Positions 29,287 through 40,247 are shown, counted from the first letter of the stretch. The stretch: DNA of 64,000 bases from Cyanobacteria bacterium PR.3.49 (GCA_013997645.1 PNKB01000004.1:1-64000); one strand, 5' to 3'. A program made the numbers and translations. The notes: a model not told the origin generated them from the letters alone.

Positions 29287-30444
29287 CTACTTCGGAAGGG
29301 TGACGACGACATTCACCTTCTGCAGCGGGGCGACGCCCGGCGTGCCTGTGGCGGAGCCGGCAATCACTTTGCCGAGGTCAGAACCCGAGCCCGGCACTTC
29401 GCCCTCCGGAACCGGCGGACAGCCGTCCACAGGAGACGGGTTGGTGGGCGGCGTGGGAGTGGTCGGCGGCACGGGAGTCGCAGGCGGCTGCGGCTCCGGC
29501 GCAGGAACATTGCGGCTGCCTACATAGAACTTACGCAAGGTCGCCTGCTGCTCGGTGGGAGTGGCGCCCTTGAGAGCTTCCAGGAGTTCCTGGATGATCT
29601 TGGTCGCCGCTGCCTGGTGCTTCTGGAAAGGCACCTTCTTGTAGCCGTACTGACCGAAGTAGCGCTGCCAGACCAGCTGAGACACGATCTTGATCGTGAT
29701 CAAGGTGTCGTGGTCGCCCGTCTCGTGGTAGTTCCAGGTGACGATGCCGATTTCGAAGTAAGTCTTCGCCTCGTTATCGTACTCGGGGTCCTTCACCCAG
29801 TCGTGCTTGCGAATGGCTCTGAGACCGGCGACCAGACCCTGGTCGAAGAGGCTGGGACGCTTGCCGACCTGCCAGATTTGCTTGACGAAACGCGTCGTGC
29901 CGGTGGCGCCGGGATACCAGCCTGCAGGAGGCGAGTTCTCGACGTCGTACGGCGGCAACCAGGGCTGGTCGTCGGCGAGGAAGTACTCGAGCCGGTTCTC
30001 GCCGTTCATCGAAGGGCGGAACGTGTCGAGCCTGATCGTGTCGTATTTCCGGGCGATTTGCGCCAGCTTGCTGACGATATCCACCTTGTTGTGAGCGATA
30101 ACGTGCGCGACAAACATGCGCCGCTCGCCGTGATAGCTGGGCGCAGCCGGAGCCACGTCACAGCGGTCCGAAGTGGTGCGGCTCTGCGACGGTCCGGCGT
30201 GGCTGTGCGACGCGTGTGATGCACCACCGGGCCTGTCGCCGCAGTGATGACCGTGAGCCATGATGCCGAAGCCACTGAAATAACCGTGGTGTCCACGCTC
30301 GTGGCTGTAGCCGACACTGAGCGCTTCGAAGCTGCTGTGCCCGGCACCACCGGCATTCGGACTGCCGTATGAGTCGTGACCGGAATGGGATCCCATTCCG
30401 CCATCGACATCAGCGGCGTCAAAACCACCATCATGTCCGTCCAT
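29287..30444 (-). CDS. Hypothetical protein, Gly/His-rich N-terminus and Pro/Thr-rich linker
   Basis: 385 aa ORF; AAAGGAG RBS before ATG; PQPPATPVPPTTPTPPTNPSP linker. Confidence 0.65.
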   Translation of the reverse strand: MDGHDGGFDAADVDGGMGSHSGHDSYGSPNAGGAGHSSFEALSVGYSHERGHHGYFSGFGIMAHGHHCGDRPGGASHASHSHAGPSQSRTTSDRCDVAPAAPSYHGERRMFVAHVIAHNKVDIVSKLAQIARKYDTIRLDTFRPSMNGENRLEYFLADDQPWLPPYDVENSPPAGWYPGATGTTRFVKQIWQVGKRPSLFDQGLVAGLRAIRKHDWVKDPEYDNEAKTYFEIGIVTWNYHETGDHDTLITIKIVSQLVWQRYFGQYGYKKVPFQKHQAAATKIIQELLEALKGATPTEQQATLRKFYVGSRNVPAPEPQPPATPVPPTTPTPPTNPSPVDGCPPVPEGEVPGSGSDLGKVIAGSATGTPGVAPLQKVNVVVTLPK

Positions 30445-30545
30445 ATGAGTCTCCTTTCAAGCGCTGATAGCGCTCGTTTTGACAGTTAGAACGAAATCCC
30501 ATCCGACGGAATGCAGGAAGGGAATTCAGATTTCAGATTGAGAAC

Positions 30546-31577
30546 TTAAGCAGGAATTGCCGCGAGCCTTTCGATCAGCTCGTCGACAATGGAAGCGATC
30601 AGCCTGTCCACCGGACCGACCGTCGTCCCCATAATGCCGCGCGAACGCCTTTCCACCAGCCAGTTGAGGAACAACAGGCGGCTCAAGGTTTCGGCGTGCG
30701 GCAAAACTCTTCGCACATCCTGTGCATCGCGACCGGCCTCGAAGCAGTACGCATCGATGATTTCCTCGCAATAACGACTGAGCGCACCATTTTTAGGGTG
30801 GTTCATCGTCACTGTGGCGAGGTCCATCAGCGGCACACCAAGCATGGTGAACCACGACCAGTCGATGATGAACAAGCGCTCTTGGCGCTTGATGATGTTT
30901 TCTGCGTAGAGATCACCGTGAACCAGGGAGAATGGCTCTCCAGCAAGCCTGGGCGCGAGCGTGGCCGCGAGCGTCTTCAAGCTTTTGGCTTGAGACTTGC
31001 TGGCCAGCTTCCACCCGGAAAGCTTGCGCGTCAGCTTCGCGCTGAACTCTACGTAGTCGATGGGCAGGAGCGTGCTGAGGATGTTCATGTGCACCAGCTC
31101 GTCCGTGCGATAGCAGTAGGAGCGATGCATTTTGGCGAGGTCTTCGCCAAGCCGCTGAGCAATCTCCTTGGTGGCGACATCTTTCACCTGAATGTTGCCG
31201 AGGTCCTCGAGAAACATCGCCGTCACTTCACCGTAATGCGCGCTCATGTAGAGTTGCGCAGAATTGGTGATGCTGGGAATGAGAATCCGCTCGTGCAAAT
31301 CCTGTTCGATGTCCCAGGGCGGGAGCACCTGCTTGTAGATGAGCGACGCCGGCAGGGCATCGCGAACTTTCAGGCGTTCGACATAACTGAGATCGCGGTG
31401 ACGGAGCAGCTCTCGCTCCTCAATCTCCACTTTCTTGCCGTAGAACTCTTTCAACCACGCCTGCAGCTTCTCTTCCGGAACCGGCGTGAGAAGTGAAAGG
31501 CTGGCATCTTCAGGCATCGTCTGCACCCGCTTGGCTGTACTTATTCTACCCTTGGGAGTACTTAGGGTATGCCGCAC
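30546..31577 (-). CDS. Aminoglycoside phosphotransferase/choline-kinase-like protein
   Basis: LVHGDLYAENIIKRQERLFIIDWSWFTMLGVPLMDLA (HGDxxxxN, IDW); start perhaps 31517. Confidence 0.75.
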   Translation of the reverse strand: MRHTLSTPKGRISTAKRVQTMPEDASLSLLTPVPEEKLQAWLKEFYGKKVEIEERELLRHRDLSYVERLKVRDALPASLIYKQVLPPWDIEQDLHERILIPSITNSAQLYMSAHYGEVTAMFLEDLGNIQVKDVATKEIAQRLGEDLAKMHRSYCYRTDELVHMNILSTLLPIDYVEFSAKLTRKLSGWKLASKSQAKSLKTLAATLAPRLAGEPFSLVHGDLYAENIIKRQERLFIIDWSWFTMLGVPLMDLATVTMNHPKNGALSRYCEEIIDAYCFEAGRDAQDVRRVLPHAETLSRLLFLNWLVERRSRGIMGTTVGPVDRLIASIVDELIERLAAIPA

Positions 31578-31604
31578 CGCGCGTCGGCGCTCACGGCAGT
31601 CTGT

Positions 31605-32744
31605 TCAGAACTTCCAGTATGGTGCATTGGTGAGGCGGTCGTTGCCTTTTGCCGTCACCACCAGATCGTCTTCGATGCGCACGCCGCCGAACCCGTCGAT
31701 GTAGATGCCCGGCTCGTCTGTAACAACGGTGCCGACATCGAATGCGTCGTGTTCGTAATCGTATGGGTCGTGAGCAACCAGCCCGAGGCTGTGCCCGAGA
31801 CCATGCGTGAAGTACTGCCCGTAACCGCTCTCGTTGATGTAGTCGCGGGCAATCTTGTCGAATTGTCTGTAGGTGATGCCGGGTTTAAGACCGCGGCGTG
31901 CTGCCTGATTAGCCTTGAGAACGATGTCGTAGATTTCTTGAATGCGCTTGCTCGGCTGCTTGCCGGGCACGAACGCTGTGCGCGTTATGTCCGAGCAATA
32001 GCCGCCGGGAAACAAGCCGCCGAAATCCATGATGACGGGCTCTCCGGCACGCAATTTGCGATTGCCTGTGGCATGGTGCGGAATGGCCGAATTGGGTCCG
32101 GCCGCGACAATCGAGGCAAAACTATTGGCCACGGCGCCGTAGCGTCTCAGCCGCATGTCCAGCTCGAAAGCCACCTCATTCTCGGTCATGCCCGGGCGAA
32201 TGATTTCCGCCACTTCGTTGTAGACCTTGCTGGTGATGCGGCAGGCTTTGCGCAGAAGCTCGATTTCTCCAGCATCTTTGTATTGCCTGAAGCGCTCCAC
32301 CACGTGCTGCGTGGGCACCATTTTGCCCTTCAGCTCGCGTTTCCAAATTTCGGCAATGGACACCGGCACATGCGCAGCCTCAAAGCCGATGCGGCTTGTC
32401 TTGGTGAGCTTTGCCAGAGCCAGAGCTTCGTTGATGTGGTCGGTGATTTTCTTGCCGCGGATGACCTTGACGAGTTTGTAGTCCTTGGCCTCGGCGACGG
32501 CGCGCGTGTAATAGCGGGCATCGGTGACGATGAACGCTTGCTTTTTCGTGATTACGAGTACAGCGGTGGTGCCGCCGAACCCGCTCAGGTAGAGCACGTT
32601 CTGATTGTCGCCTTCATTGACGCGCACGAGAAGTGCGTCAACTTTGTGCTTTACAAGCGCTTGCTGCAGTTTTTTCAGTCGAGTATTCATAACCGAATAC
32701 TCTACCAGATTCACTTGCAGATGAATTTGCACAGCAATCGGCAT
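31605..32744 (-). CDS. M24 family Xaa-Pro peptidase
   Basis: MDFGGLFPGGYCSDITRT; THGLGHSLGL; VVTDEPGIYIDGFGGVRIEDDLVV. Confidence 0.9.
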   Translation of the reverse strand: MPIAVQIHLQVNLVEYSVMNTRLKKLQQALVKHKVDALLVRVNEGDNQNVLYLSGFGGTTAVLVITKKQAFIVTDARYYTRAVAEAKDYKLVKVIRGKKITDHINEALALAKLTKTSRIGFEAAHVPVSIAEIWKRELKGKMVPTQHVVERFRQYKDAGEIELLRKACRITSKVYNEVAEIIRPGMTENEVAFELDMRLRRYGAVANSFASIVAAGPNSAIPHHATGNRKLRAGEPVIMDFGGLFPGGYCSDITRTAFVPGKQPSKRIQEIYDIVLKANQAARRGLKPGITYRQFDKIARDYINESGYGQYFTHGLGHSLGLVAHDPYDYEHDAFDVGTVVTDEPGIYIDGFGGVRIEDDLVVTAKGNDRLTNAPYWKF

Positions 32745-32803
32745 CGCCGGGGGAGGCCCTGAGGCGCTCCCCCGACTTTGCTCAGCTCACTGATTGCCCG
32801 CTA

Positions 32804-34339
32804 TCAGGCAGGCTTGCTGCCCTTGGCGAACTCGCCGGCCAGCTCGACCAGGGTCTGCACCGAGAACCCTGTCGAACCCTTGGGGTCGACCCCGAACTCG
32901 CGGTCGCGGAAAGCGACGGACGCGATGTCCAGGTGGATCCACGGCGTCTCTTCGCCGGCGAACTGCCGCACGAACCAGGCCGCCGTCGTGGCGCCCGCAC
33001 CGGCAGGACCGCCCGTGTTCTTCAGGTCGGACATCTCCGCCTTGTTATTGTCACGAAGCTCCGGCCACATGGTCAGGACCTCGTACTGCTCGCCGACACG
33101 CTCTCCGGCAGCCTTCAGACGCTTTGCGAAAGCGTCGTTGTTGCTGAAAAGACCGGCCGCGACGTCGGAGTTGACCTGGCGGATGGCGCCGGTCAGAGTG
33201 GCGACGTCGACGATGTGCGTGACACCGGCGCGGCGCGCGTAGGTGATCATGTCACCCAGGGTGAGTCGACCTTCGGCGTCGGTGTTGTCCACCTCCACCG
33301 TGATGCCGCTCAGCATGCGGATGCGGTCGCCCGGCTTGAAGGCGCGCCCCGACACCATGTTCTCGACCGGAGCCATGTAGGCCTTGACCGAGATGGGCAG
33401 GCGCAGGTTGGCGATCGCCTGCAGTGCGGACAGCACCGCGCCGCCGCCCGACATGTCGCGCTTCATGTGGCGCATGCCGTCGGCAGGCTTGAGGTCGTAG
33501 CCGCCCGAGTCGAAGGTGACGGCCTTGCCGACGTAGCCGAGCACGTCCTTGGTGGCACCGGTCGGCGGCGTGTAAACCAGCTCGACCATGTAATACGGCT
33601 CGTCGGAGCCCTTGCCGACATTGATGATGCCGTTGGCGCCGAGCACCGCCAGGTCGTCCGGATTCATCACCTTGCAGGAGATGAGTCCGCCCGATTCGTC
33701 GGCGATGCGCTTGGCCTCTTCGACGAAGGCGGTCGGCGTCAGTTCGCCGGCCGGCAGGTTGGACAGGTCGCGCGCCAGGTTGACGGCCTCGGCGATGGCA
33801 CGCCCCTTGGCCAGACCCTTGCGGACCTTCGAGCTGACGTTGCCCGTGGAGAGCAGGCGCAGCTCTTCCAGACCGGGGCGCGGGGCATAGCCGAGCACGC
33901 CTTCGGTCTTGTTGTGGTTGATCTCGTAGTCGATGAGACCCGAGACGGTGGCAGCCAGCTCAGCGTACTGAGCGGCGCTCACCTTGGTGCCGGACAGGGA
34001 CGCGTCGGCGACGGTCACTTCGTTGATCTTGGCGGCGCGGGCAGCCTTGAAGGCAGCCGTCATCGCCTTGCGCAGGGACGCCACGGTGAGCTTGGAGCGC
34101 TCGCCGACGCCGAAGAGAATGACGCGCTTGGCGGCCAGCGACTTGTGGGGATAGTGCAGGAGCGTCTGCCCGACTGCACCCGTGAACTTCTCCAGCGTCG
34201 CCTGATTGGTGATGGCGCCATCACCGGCGGTGCTGATGAGATTGCAGAGTCCGGTTTCCGATTCGCCCTGGAAGGACGGCACCAGAAGAGCTGCTGTATC
34301 GACCTGAGCGAATGCACGCTTGGTGGTGTTGAACTTCAT
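32804..34339 (-). CDS. pepA: M17 leucyl aminopeptidase
   Basis: GKAVTFDSGGYDLKPADGMRHMKRDMSGGGAVL; VDNTDAEGRLTLGDMITYA. Confidence 0.92.
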   Translation of the reverse strand: MKFNTTKRAFAQVDTAALLVPSFQGESETGLCNLISTAGDGAITNQATLEKFTGAVGQTLLHYPHKSLAAKRVILFGVGERSKLTVASLRKAMTAAFKAARAAKINEVTVADASLSGTKVSAAQYAELAATVSGLIDYEINHNKTEGVLGYAPRPGLEELRLLSTGNVSSKVRKGLAKGRAIAEAVNLARDLSNLPAGELTPTAFVEEAKRIADESGGLISCKVMNPDDLAVLGANGIINVGKGSDEPYYMVELVYTPPTGATKDVLGYVGKAVTFDSGGYDLKPADGMRHMKRDMSGGGAVLSALQAIANLRLPISVKAYMAPVENMVSGRAFKPGDRIRMLSGITVEVDNTDAEGRLTLGDMITYARRAGVTHIVDVATLTGAIRQVNSDVAAGLFSNNDAFAKRLKAAGERVGEQYEVLTMWPELRDNNKAEMSDLKNTGGPAGAGATTAAWFVRQFAGEETPWIHLDIASVAFRDREFGVDPKGSTGFSVQTLVELAGEFAKGSKPA

Positions 34340-34440
34340 GTTTGGACCTCTTTTTCATGGTCTGTCCCGAGGTCGCCTGCCGCGAAATTGCAGCAGCGGC
34401 GACTCTCGAGAATTCGTGAATGAAACAGTTACGAAAAACG

Positions 34441-35190
34441 CTAGGCGTCAGGCGCCTTGCGTTTGAATCCCTCGGGAAGAATGAGGGGAGACTTCGGTGG
34501 AGGAGGCGGAGGCACAATCTTCACCGGGTTTTCCCAGATCTTCGAGTTGGGGATGATGATCGGTCCGGAAGGCGACTCGACCTTCGTGGACAGCGTATCA
34601 ATATCGACGACTTTTCCCTTGGCGTCAGCGATGCCGACAACTTCGATGTAGTTGCCCACTTCGAATTTCGGCATCAACTGCAAGAGGGCGCCGCTAATCA
34701 GCTCCTTCATCATGCCTTGCAGAGCAAGAGCCAGAGCGGCGCCGAAAAGACTGACACCGAGAAAGAGCTTGCCGAGCAGATCGGGCGCGATCAGTGTCGC
34801 GGCGATGAAGATGGCCAGGCCCCAGTAGATGTACTGCAGGGAACGCTGAACCAGCACTTTGCCGCGATTACTCGCGCCGGTCTTAGCAAGCGCTCTACAG
34901 ACGCCGTTGGCCAGGGGCGAATAGAGCAAGTGAGCGATGCTGAGGAACAGCGCGCACACGAGCAAATCGCCGACCAGTGGCACAAGCTTGGCGCCGTAGT
35001 CTTTGAGAGAGTCGAGGATACTCTGATGCAAGCCGGCAGGCAGCCAGTTCGTGAACGATGCCACGACGACCAGTGCCAGCAAAATGAGAGTGGGCAGAGC
35101 TTTTCTGAGCCACCCGGGCAGTTTGTTTAGCATAGAGAACTCCCACAGGTGCGCGAGAAAACACATTTCAGCCTGATGAGAAAGCTTCAA
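34441..35190 (-). CDS. MscS-like mechanosensitive channel protein
   Basis: TM helices plus FEVGNYIEVVGIADAKGKVVDIDTLSTKVESPSGPIIIPNSKIWENPV; start perhaps 35133. Confidence 0.8.
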   Translation of the reverse strand: MKLSHQAEMCFLAHLWEFSMLNKLPGWLRKALPTLILLALVVVASFTNWLPAGLHQSILDSLKDYGAKLVPLVGDLLVCALFLSIAHLLYSPLANGVCRALAKTGASNRGKVLVQRSLQYIYWGLAIFIAATLIAPDLLGKLFLGVSLFGAALALALQGMMKELISGALLQLMPKFEVGNYIEVVGIADAKGKVVDIDTLSTKVESPSGPIIIPNSKIWENPVKIVPPPPPPKSPLILPEGFKRKAPDA

Positions 35191-35943
35191 TGCGCGCCTC
35201 GCGCGGGTTATGCAAGAACCTCACCAAGAGCAAGATGAACAGGGACACATCACTTTCGTGCCTGCGCCTTCAAGTGAACATCCGGCAAATTAGCTTGGAG
35301 TGAGGGTCTTGAGGGGACGGTGGAGTTGAGACCCATGCCGGAATGTTCTTCCGACACGGCAAGGTATTCAGCTTTTAGAAGAGCTTACTGGGTGAACGTT
35401 TTGGTTCGGAAGTAGTCTCCAGAAAGTGGGATGAAAGAAATAGACGATTTAGGCTACTAATAAGGGTCTTGAATTCTCAACGAGTATTTATGAGAAGCAC
35501 TTCAACATGACCCGACGGCCTGCTTTATTGGCAATATGTAATGCAATTCGGCTAGCGCAACTCTGACAAGATTGAAGCGCGCTCATTTTTTTGGAGTGCT
35601 CGCGAGGTGTTTGCGAACTGCACGAGAACTTCGCGAGCACTTCGCGAACTGTTTTCACAATGCCACCACGCGTGGTGGGCCAGCTTGCGTAATCCGGTTG
35701 CCAAGAAGCAAAACTGGCCCGCTTTTCGGGTAATTTTCGTTTCATGAGCTTTAAACAGGCTCTTCTCTTTTGTTAGCGTCATTGAGCTTCTTGCATATTT
35801 TTTCTTCAGCTCAATTTCTCTACCCACCTCAGAGAGCAGTCCCCGATTAACGTTTTCAATCTTCCGCTTCATTTCGAAGTGAGCAAGAAAGGCCGTTTTT
35901 CGAGAATTGCTCAGTGTTCAACGAACCAAAGAGGAATACGACT

Positions 35944-36798
35944 ATGAGCGAAACTCCTGAGGTTAACGGAGCCGCTAACGACGGCCCCGCCGCCGAAATC
36001 CGCCCGGATCCGGCACCCCAGATGTTCATGCTTGCCATGGGCAAGTTTTCACAGGCGTTCGCCTCCAGCGATTTCGCTGAGTGCGTCAACTGGTTGAAGC
36101 AAGCCGACAGTCTCACTGAAGGCAACAACGAAGCGATTCAGTCGCATCGTGAAGGCTACGCCCGGTTGATCACCGCCTGCGCCACCAAAGGCATCACTCT
36201 TGCACTGCGTACCGGCAATGTTCTGAAGCAGCACACCGAGCTGGCCGGCATCATCACCCGCTGCGCGGCTGCTCTTTCCGAGAAGTATCCCGCCAACTCC
36301 GGCGAGAAGGCGATGGCTACCGTCATCACCGGCTACACCGGGCAGCTCACGAACCGTCTCAATCGCGTCATGGCGACCGAGCAGTACGTGACGTCAGCCG
36401 AAAAGCTCGATGGTGTTCTGGACAATCTGTTCGACATCCTCAGCTTCTCGGTGCAGCTGGACCGCAACTCGGAAGAAGCGCTGCCCGGCATCTGCGATCG
36501 ACTGGCACTGGCTTCCACCGCTGCCAGCAACGCCGATTGCAGCCTGACCTGGTTCTTCTCCTCCAAGCTGTCCGACTGGGACAAGGCTGAGCTCTACTGC
36601 CGGCGTGCCGCGCAGTGGCTCAAGCACAATGTCGAGTCGCCCGGCAAGGTCGACCCGCACTTTGACGAGTGCGACGCCGGCGAAGTTGTCGCCGCCCTGG
36701 AGAAGGCCGCTGAGGCGCTCAAGCTGCGCCAGTACAAGCAGAGCAAGAAATTGCTCGAAGCTGCTGAAGCGGCGCTCGCCGACACAGTCTGCGTCTAA
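35944..36798 (+). CDS. Hypothetical helical protein
   Basis: 285 aa from ATG 35944, strong coding character, strong terminator downstream. Confidence 0.65.
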   Translation: MSETPEVNGAANDGPAAEIRPDPAPQMFMLAMGKFSQAFASSDFAECVNWLKQADSLTEGNNEAIQSHREGYARLITACATKGITLALRTGNVLKQHTELAGIITRCAAALSEKYPANSGEKAMATVITGYTGQLTNRLNRVMATEQYVTSAEKLDGVLDNLFDILSFSVQLDRNSEEALPGICDRLALASTAASNADCSLTWFFSSKLSDWDKAELYCRRAAQWLKHNVESPGKVDPHFDECDAGEVVAALEKAAEALKLRQYKQSKKLLEAAEAALADTVCV

Positions 36799-36870
36799 GA
36801 CGCAGACGCCGTCTGCAATTAAGACGTCGACATCGTCCGCGTCCTAGCAGACTGTCCGAGCGCATCGTCG

Positions 36871-36900
36871 AAAGAGGGCACCGCTCTTGGTGCCCTCTTT
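36871..36900. terminator. Perfect stem terminator
   Basis: aaagagggcaccgctcttggtgccctcttt. Confidence 0.85.
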
Positions 36901-36963
36901 CACTTGTTATCAACGAGTCGGAGGCACGCTGCCTCACGACATAGAAACGCATTGGAGACAACC

Positions 36964-37332
36964 ATGAAGTTCTTAGGACTCTTCACCCGCGGCGCCGCCG
37001 GCTCCGCGACCACCATGTTCGTCGTCAGCATGCTCCTGGCCGTCGTGTTCTTCGGACCGGCCGCCCTGGGCGCCTGGCTGCCGCTGCTGATTCAGTCGGT
37101 CTTTACCGGCGTGACTTTCGGCATTCTTTTCGGCGTCGTCCACCTGAAGCGCGAGGCGACCTTCGTCTCGAGCCTCCTGACCGGTGTCGGCTACATCGTC
37201 CTTTCGCTCGTCCTGAACGTTGTTCTGGGCGGCGGTCTGGCCATCGGGCTGGGCCTGCTGATCGGCGTCGTGGTCAACGCGCTCGTTCTGGGCGGCGGCG
37301 CTTTCGTCGGCACGCGCATCGCGCGTAAGTAA
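36964..37332 (+). CDS. Small polytopic membrane protein
   Basis: 122 aa, about four hydrophobic segments, Gly-rich. Confidence 0.6.
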   Translation: MKFLGLFTRGAAGSATTMFVVSMLLAVVFFGPAALGAWLPLLIQSVFTGVTFGILFGVVHLKREATFVSSLLTGVGYIVLSLVLNVVLGGGLAIGLGLLIGVVVNALVLGGGAFVGTRIARK

Positions 37333-37415
37333 GCTGGTCACGCCGGTGGTCGCGACATGTTGGGCGGTCGTAAGACCTGCCTGGCATGTCCGCCACGCCC
37401 GGTAATCACACTGTT

Positions 37416-37457
37416 GCTGGTGGTTGAGGCTAATCCCCTCTTCCACCAGCTTTTTTT
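37416..37457 (+). terminator. Rho-independent terminator
   Basis: gctggtgg ... ccaccagc ttttttt. Confidence 0.85.
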
Positions 37458-37747
37458 GCCCGCTCAATGCTACATTCTATAGTATTACTCGCGCCACTTG
37501 AGTCCGTTTTGCGCCCAATCAGCACCAAATACCAGTGTGGTTGGTAAAAATCGCAGTTTTTTACCAGCCCCACTGGTAAACCCTAACTTCAACCATGGTC
37601 GATACTACAGCAAGTAACAGTGACGCCTTGAAATAGGCTACCGATGGGCATGTTAGTAGGCAAGGAAAAACGGGCTGATGCAGCAGCAAGGGTGAAGGGG
37701 CAAGAGCGTAAATAGGCGACTTGGCAAAACGGAGTGAAGAGGGCGCT

Positions 37748-38134
37748 ATGAAAAAGCAGAGTGTGCAAAGTAAAAAAACGGGCACGACCAAACATCGCAT
37801 CTTCACGATGCCTTTCGCGACTGTTTATCCTCACTACATAGCCAAAGCTGAAAGAAAGGGTCGCACGAAAGAAGAAGTGGATGAGATCATCCGTTGGTTC
37901 ACCGGATTCAGCCAGAAAGAGCTAGAAGCTCACATTGAGAAGAAGACGGACTTCGAGAATTTCATGGCAGATACATCCCGTCTAAACCCAGCACGCACAA
38001 TGATCAAGGGAATTATTTGCGGTGTGCGAATTGAAGAAATCGAAGATCCTTTGATGAAAGAAATTCGTTATCTCGATAAGCTGATCGACGAATTGGCGAA
38101 AGGTAAAACGATGGACAAGATTTTGCGCAAATGA
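37748..38134 (+). CDS. DUF2200 domain protein
   Basis: [40 protein letters not shown]...[37 protein letters not shown]. Confidence 0.8.
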   Translation: MKKQSVQSKKTGTTKHRIFTMPFATVYPHYIAKAERKGRTKEEVDEIIRWFTGFSQKELEAHIEKKTDFENFMADTSRLNPARTMIKGIICGVRIEEIEDPLMKEIRYLDKLIDELAKGKTMDKILRK

Positions 38135-38332
38135 AACAGCGTCTGTATAAGAGACACTGATTTTGCACCAGCAAAAATGGACTTTCGCGGCGCAGATCTT
38201 AAGCCTTGTTGAAATTGCAGGCGGTTGTCAAGCGATGCGCATATGATGGTCGCAACTTAAGGACCATCCCCCTCACACACTTGAGACCAACCCCTTTTCT
38301 GGAACTGCGCCTGCATTTCCGAGGAGTCCATC

Positions 38333-40051
38333 ATGAAATTTGCCAGCCGAAGTTTTGGACCGCAAATTGATTCTCAAAACTCGCAAAACCAGCCCTCTCA
38401 AACGTTTCAAAAGTTGGGACGCTCAACCTTCAGAGCTGCGGCCTGCGCTGTTCTGGTCCCAATCCTGTGTGGATGGTTTCTCGCCGCATCAGCCGCGCCT
38501 GAAAATACGCCCAAGGCAAAAATAGTCGAGACTGCGGACCAGGCAACGGAAATGTCGCTCGACGAGATGCTCTCACTGGCGACAAAGCAGTTAGAGGACA
38601 AGCTGTATTTTTCGGCGATCGAGACATTCACTAACTGCCTCGACAAAGATCCGCGCAACGCCCGCGCCTTGGCCGGTCGTGCGCGCGCCTACAGAGAGTC
38701 AGGTGAAACGGACAAAGCTCTTGCCGATGAAAAACGAGCACAGGGAGTGGATGAACCGGCAGCCGGACCGCTGCCCGCTTCGCAAGTCGAAACCGCCGAC
38801 GCCCCCAAAGACGCGGATAAAAATAGCGATGATCCTGGTCAGCTAGGCAATGAGCTCTTGCGCAAGGGCGATTTCAAATCCGCCCTCAACCACTTCAACA
38901 TCGCTCTGAAGAAAGACCCGAATCAGCCCGAATTGCTCTCCAGCCGCGCTGCCTGTTATCTGTTTCTAGGAAATTACAATAAAGCAAAAGTCGATCTAGA
39001 CCTCGCACTCAAGCTCAATCCCAAGCTGGCAAGCGCCTATGCGCGTCAGGGACAGATAGACAATAAAAACAAAGACTACACACAAACCATAGTCAACACC
39101 GGTCGAAGCATCACTCTTGATCCAAAGCAAAGTCTGGCCTACGGTGTGCGCGCCATTGCCTTCGCGCAACAAAAACAATTGCCGCAAGCGCTCAAAGACG
39201 CCGATATAGCGGTGTCCAACGATCCCGAATCCGGTCTTGCCTATTACATTCGCGGACAACTTTTAGCTAATCAGAAAAATGACAAACCGGTCAACGATTT
39301 CAAGAAAGCAATCGAGCTGTCGCCCAAGTATTTCGACGTCTACATGAGCTTTGCGCAGCTTTACGCCAATCGCCTGCAATGGGACAAATCAGTAGACATC
39401 CTCAGCAAATACATCAGAGAGAATCCCAATTCAGCGGACGCGTATAAAATGCGCAGCGAGTTGTTCTTTCTTCTGACGCGCTATTCCGATGCGCTCTACG
39501 ACGCCAACAAAGTCGTCGAGTTAGAACCAAACAAAGCCGCATCGTATGTCTTCAGAATCAGCAAATTGATACCGATGAAACGCTCGGCAGAAGCACTGCG
39601 TGACTGCATGAAAGGGCTCTCCATCGAGCCGAAGAACGCTGCTCTTTATTCTCAGCGCTCATGCTTGTACATGCTTAACGAGCAATATAATTACGGTATC
39701 GCCGACGCCACCAAAGCCATTTCGTTCAATCCCAAGTTCGCCTCTGCCTACGTGAATAGAGGCGCTTGCTATGCGGCTCTAGAAAAGTATCCTCAAGCGC
39801 AAGCCGATTTTCTGAAAGCGACTATGCTCGATCCAAAAGACAAGGATGCCTGGCGAAATCTGGGTTCGGTTTATTTCTACCTCTCGAAATACGCACAGGC
39901 GATCCCGTGTTTCACCAAATCAATCAGCATCGATCCGCGCTTTGCCTCGGTTTATGCCGATCGGGGAAAAACCTATAGAATCCTGGGCAAATACGAACTT
40001 GCAGCAAGAGACATCGGCATTGCCAGAGCGCTTGGTTATACGGCAAACTAA
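38333..40051 (+). CDS. Multi-TPR secreted/anchored protein
   Basis: Hydrophobic N-terminus and many TPR units (ALNHFNIALKKDPNQPELLSSRAACYLFLGNYNKA...). Confidence 0.85.
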   Translation: MKFASRSFGPQIDSQNSQNQPSQTFQKLGRSTFRAAACAVLVPILCGWFLAASAAPENTPKAKIVETADQATEMSLDEMLSLATKQLEDKLYFSAIETFTNCLDKDPRNARALAGRARAYRESGETDKALADEKRAQGVDEPAAGPLPASQVETADAPKDADKNSDDPGQLGNELLRKGDFKSALNHFNIALKKDPNQPELLSSRAACYLFLGNYNKAKVDLDLALKLNPKLASAYARQGQIDNKNKDYTQTIVNTGRSITLDPKQSLAYGVRAIAFAQQKQLPQALKDADIAVSNDPESGLAYYIRGQLLANQKNDKPVNDFKKAIELSPKYFDVYMSFAQLYANRLQWDKSVDILSKYIRENPNSADAYKMRSELFFLLTRYSDALYDANKVVELEPNKAASYVFRISKLIPMKRSAEALRDCMKGLSIEPKNAALYSQRSCLYMLNEQYNYGIADATKAISFNPKFASAYVNRGACYAALEKYPQAQADFLKATMLDPKDKDAWRNLGSVYFYLSKYAQAIPCFTKSISIDPRFASVYADRGKTYRILGKYELAARDIGIARALGYTAN

Positions 40052-40170
40052 CGGGATGGCGAGCTAACGGGATGACGAACTAATAGGATTGCGAACTTAC
40101 CTGGGTACCTGCAGTCCGAACTAGATGCCTGCAATCAAAATGCAACAAATGCGCCCTATGGTTGATGGCA

Positions 40171-40247
40171 AGGACACTTCTATCCAGCCTTGAAGTGTCT
40201 TTTACCAAAGAATCTAACGCCCGCATCGAATTTGCGGGCGTTTTTCT
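40171..40247 (+). terminator. Two tandem hairpin terminators
   Basis: gacacttc...gaagtgtc tttt and aacgcccgcatcgaatttgcgggcgttttt. Confidence 0.75.

Noticed and set aside
29203-30219. 338-aa plus-strand Arg-rich ORF
   Set aside because: Antisense to the 385-aa minus-strand gene that has a strong RBS
31569-32762. 397-aa plus-strand ORF
   Set aside because: Antisense to the clear Xaa-Pro peptidase gene
32933-34423. 496-aa plus-strand ORF
   Set aside because: Antisense shadow of leucyl aminopeptidase (high GC third positions); His/Arg/Gly-rich low-quality composition
35552-35872. 106-aa minus-strand ORF
   Set aside because: No RBS, no recognisable domain, and the sequence is better described by its inverted and direct repeats
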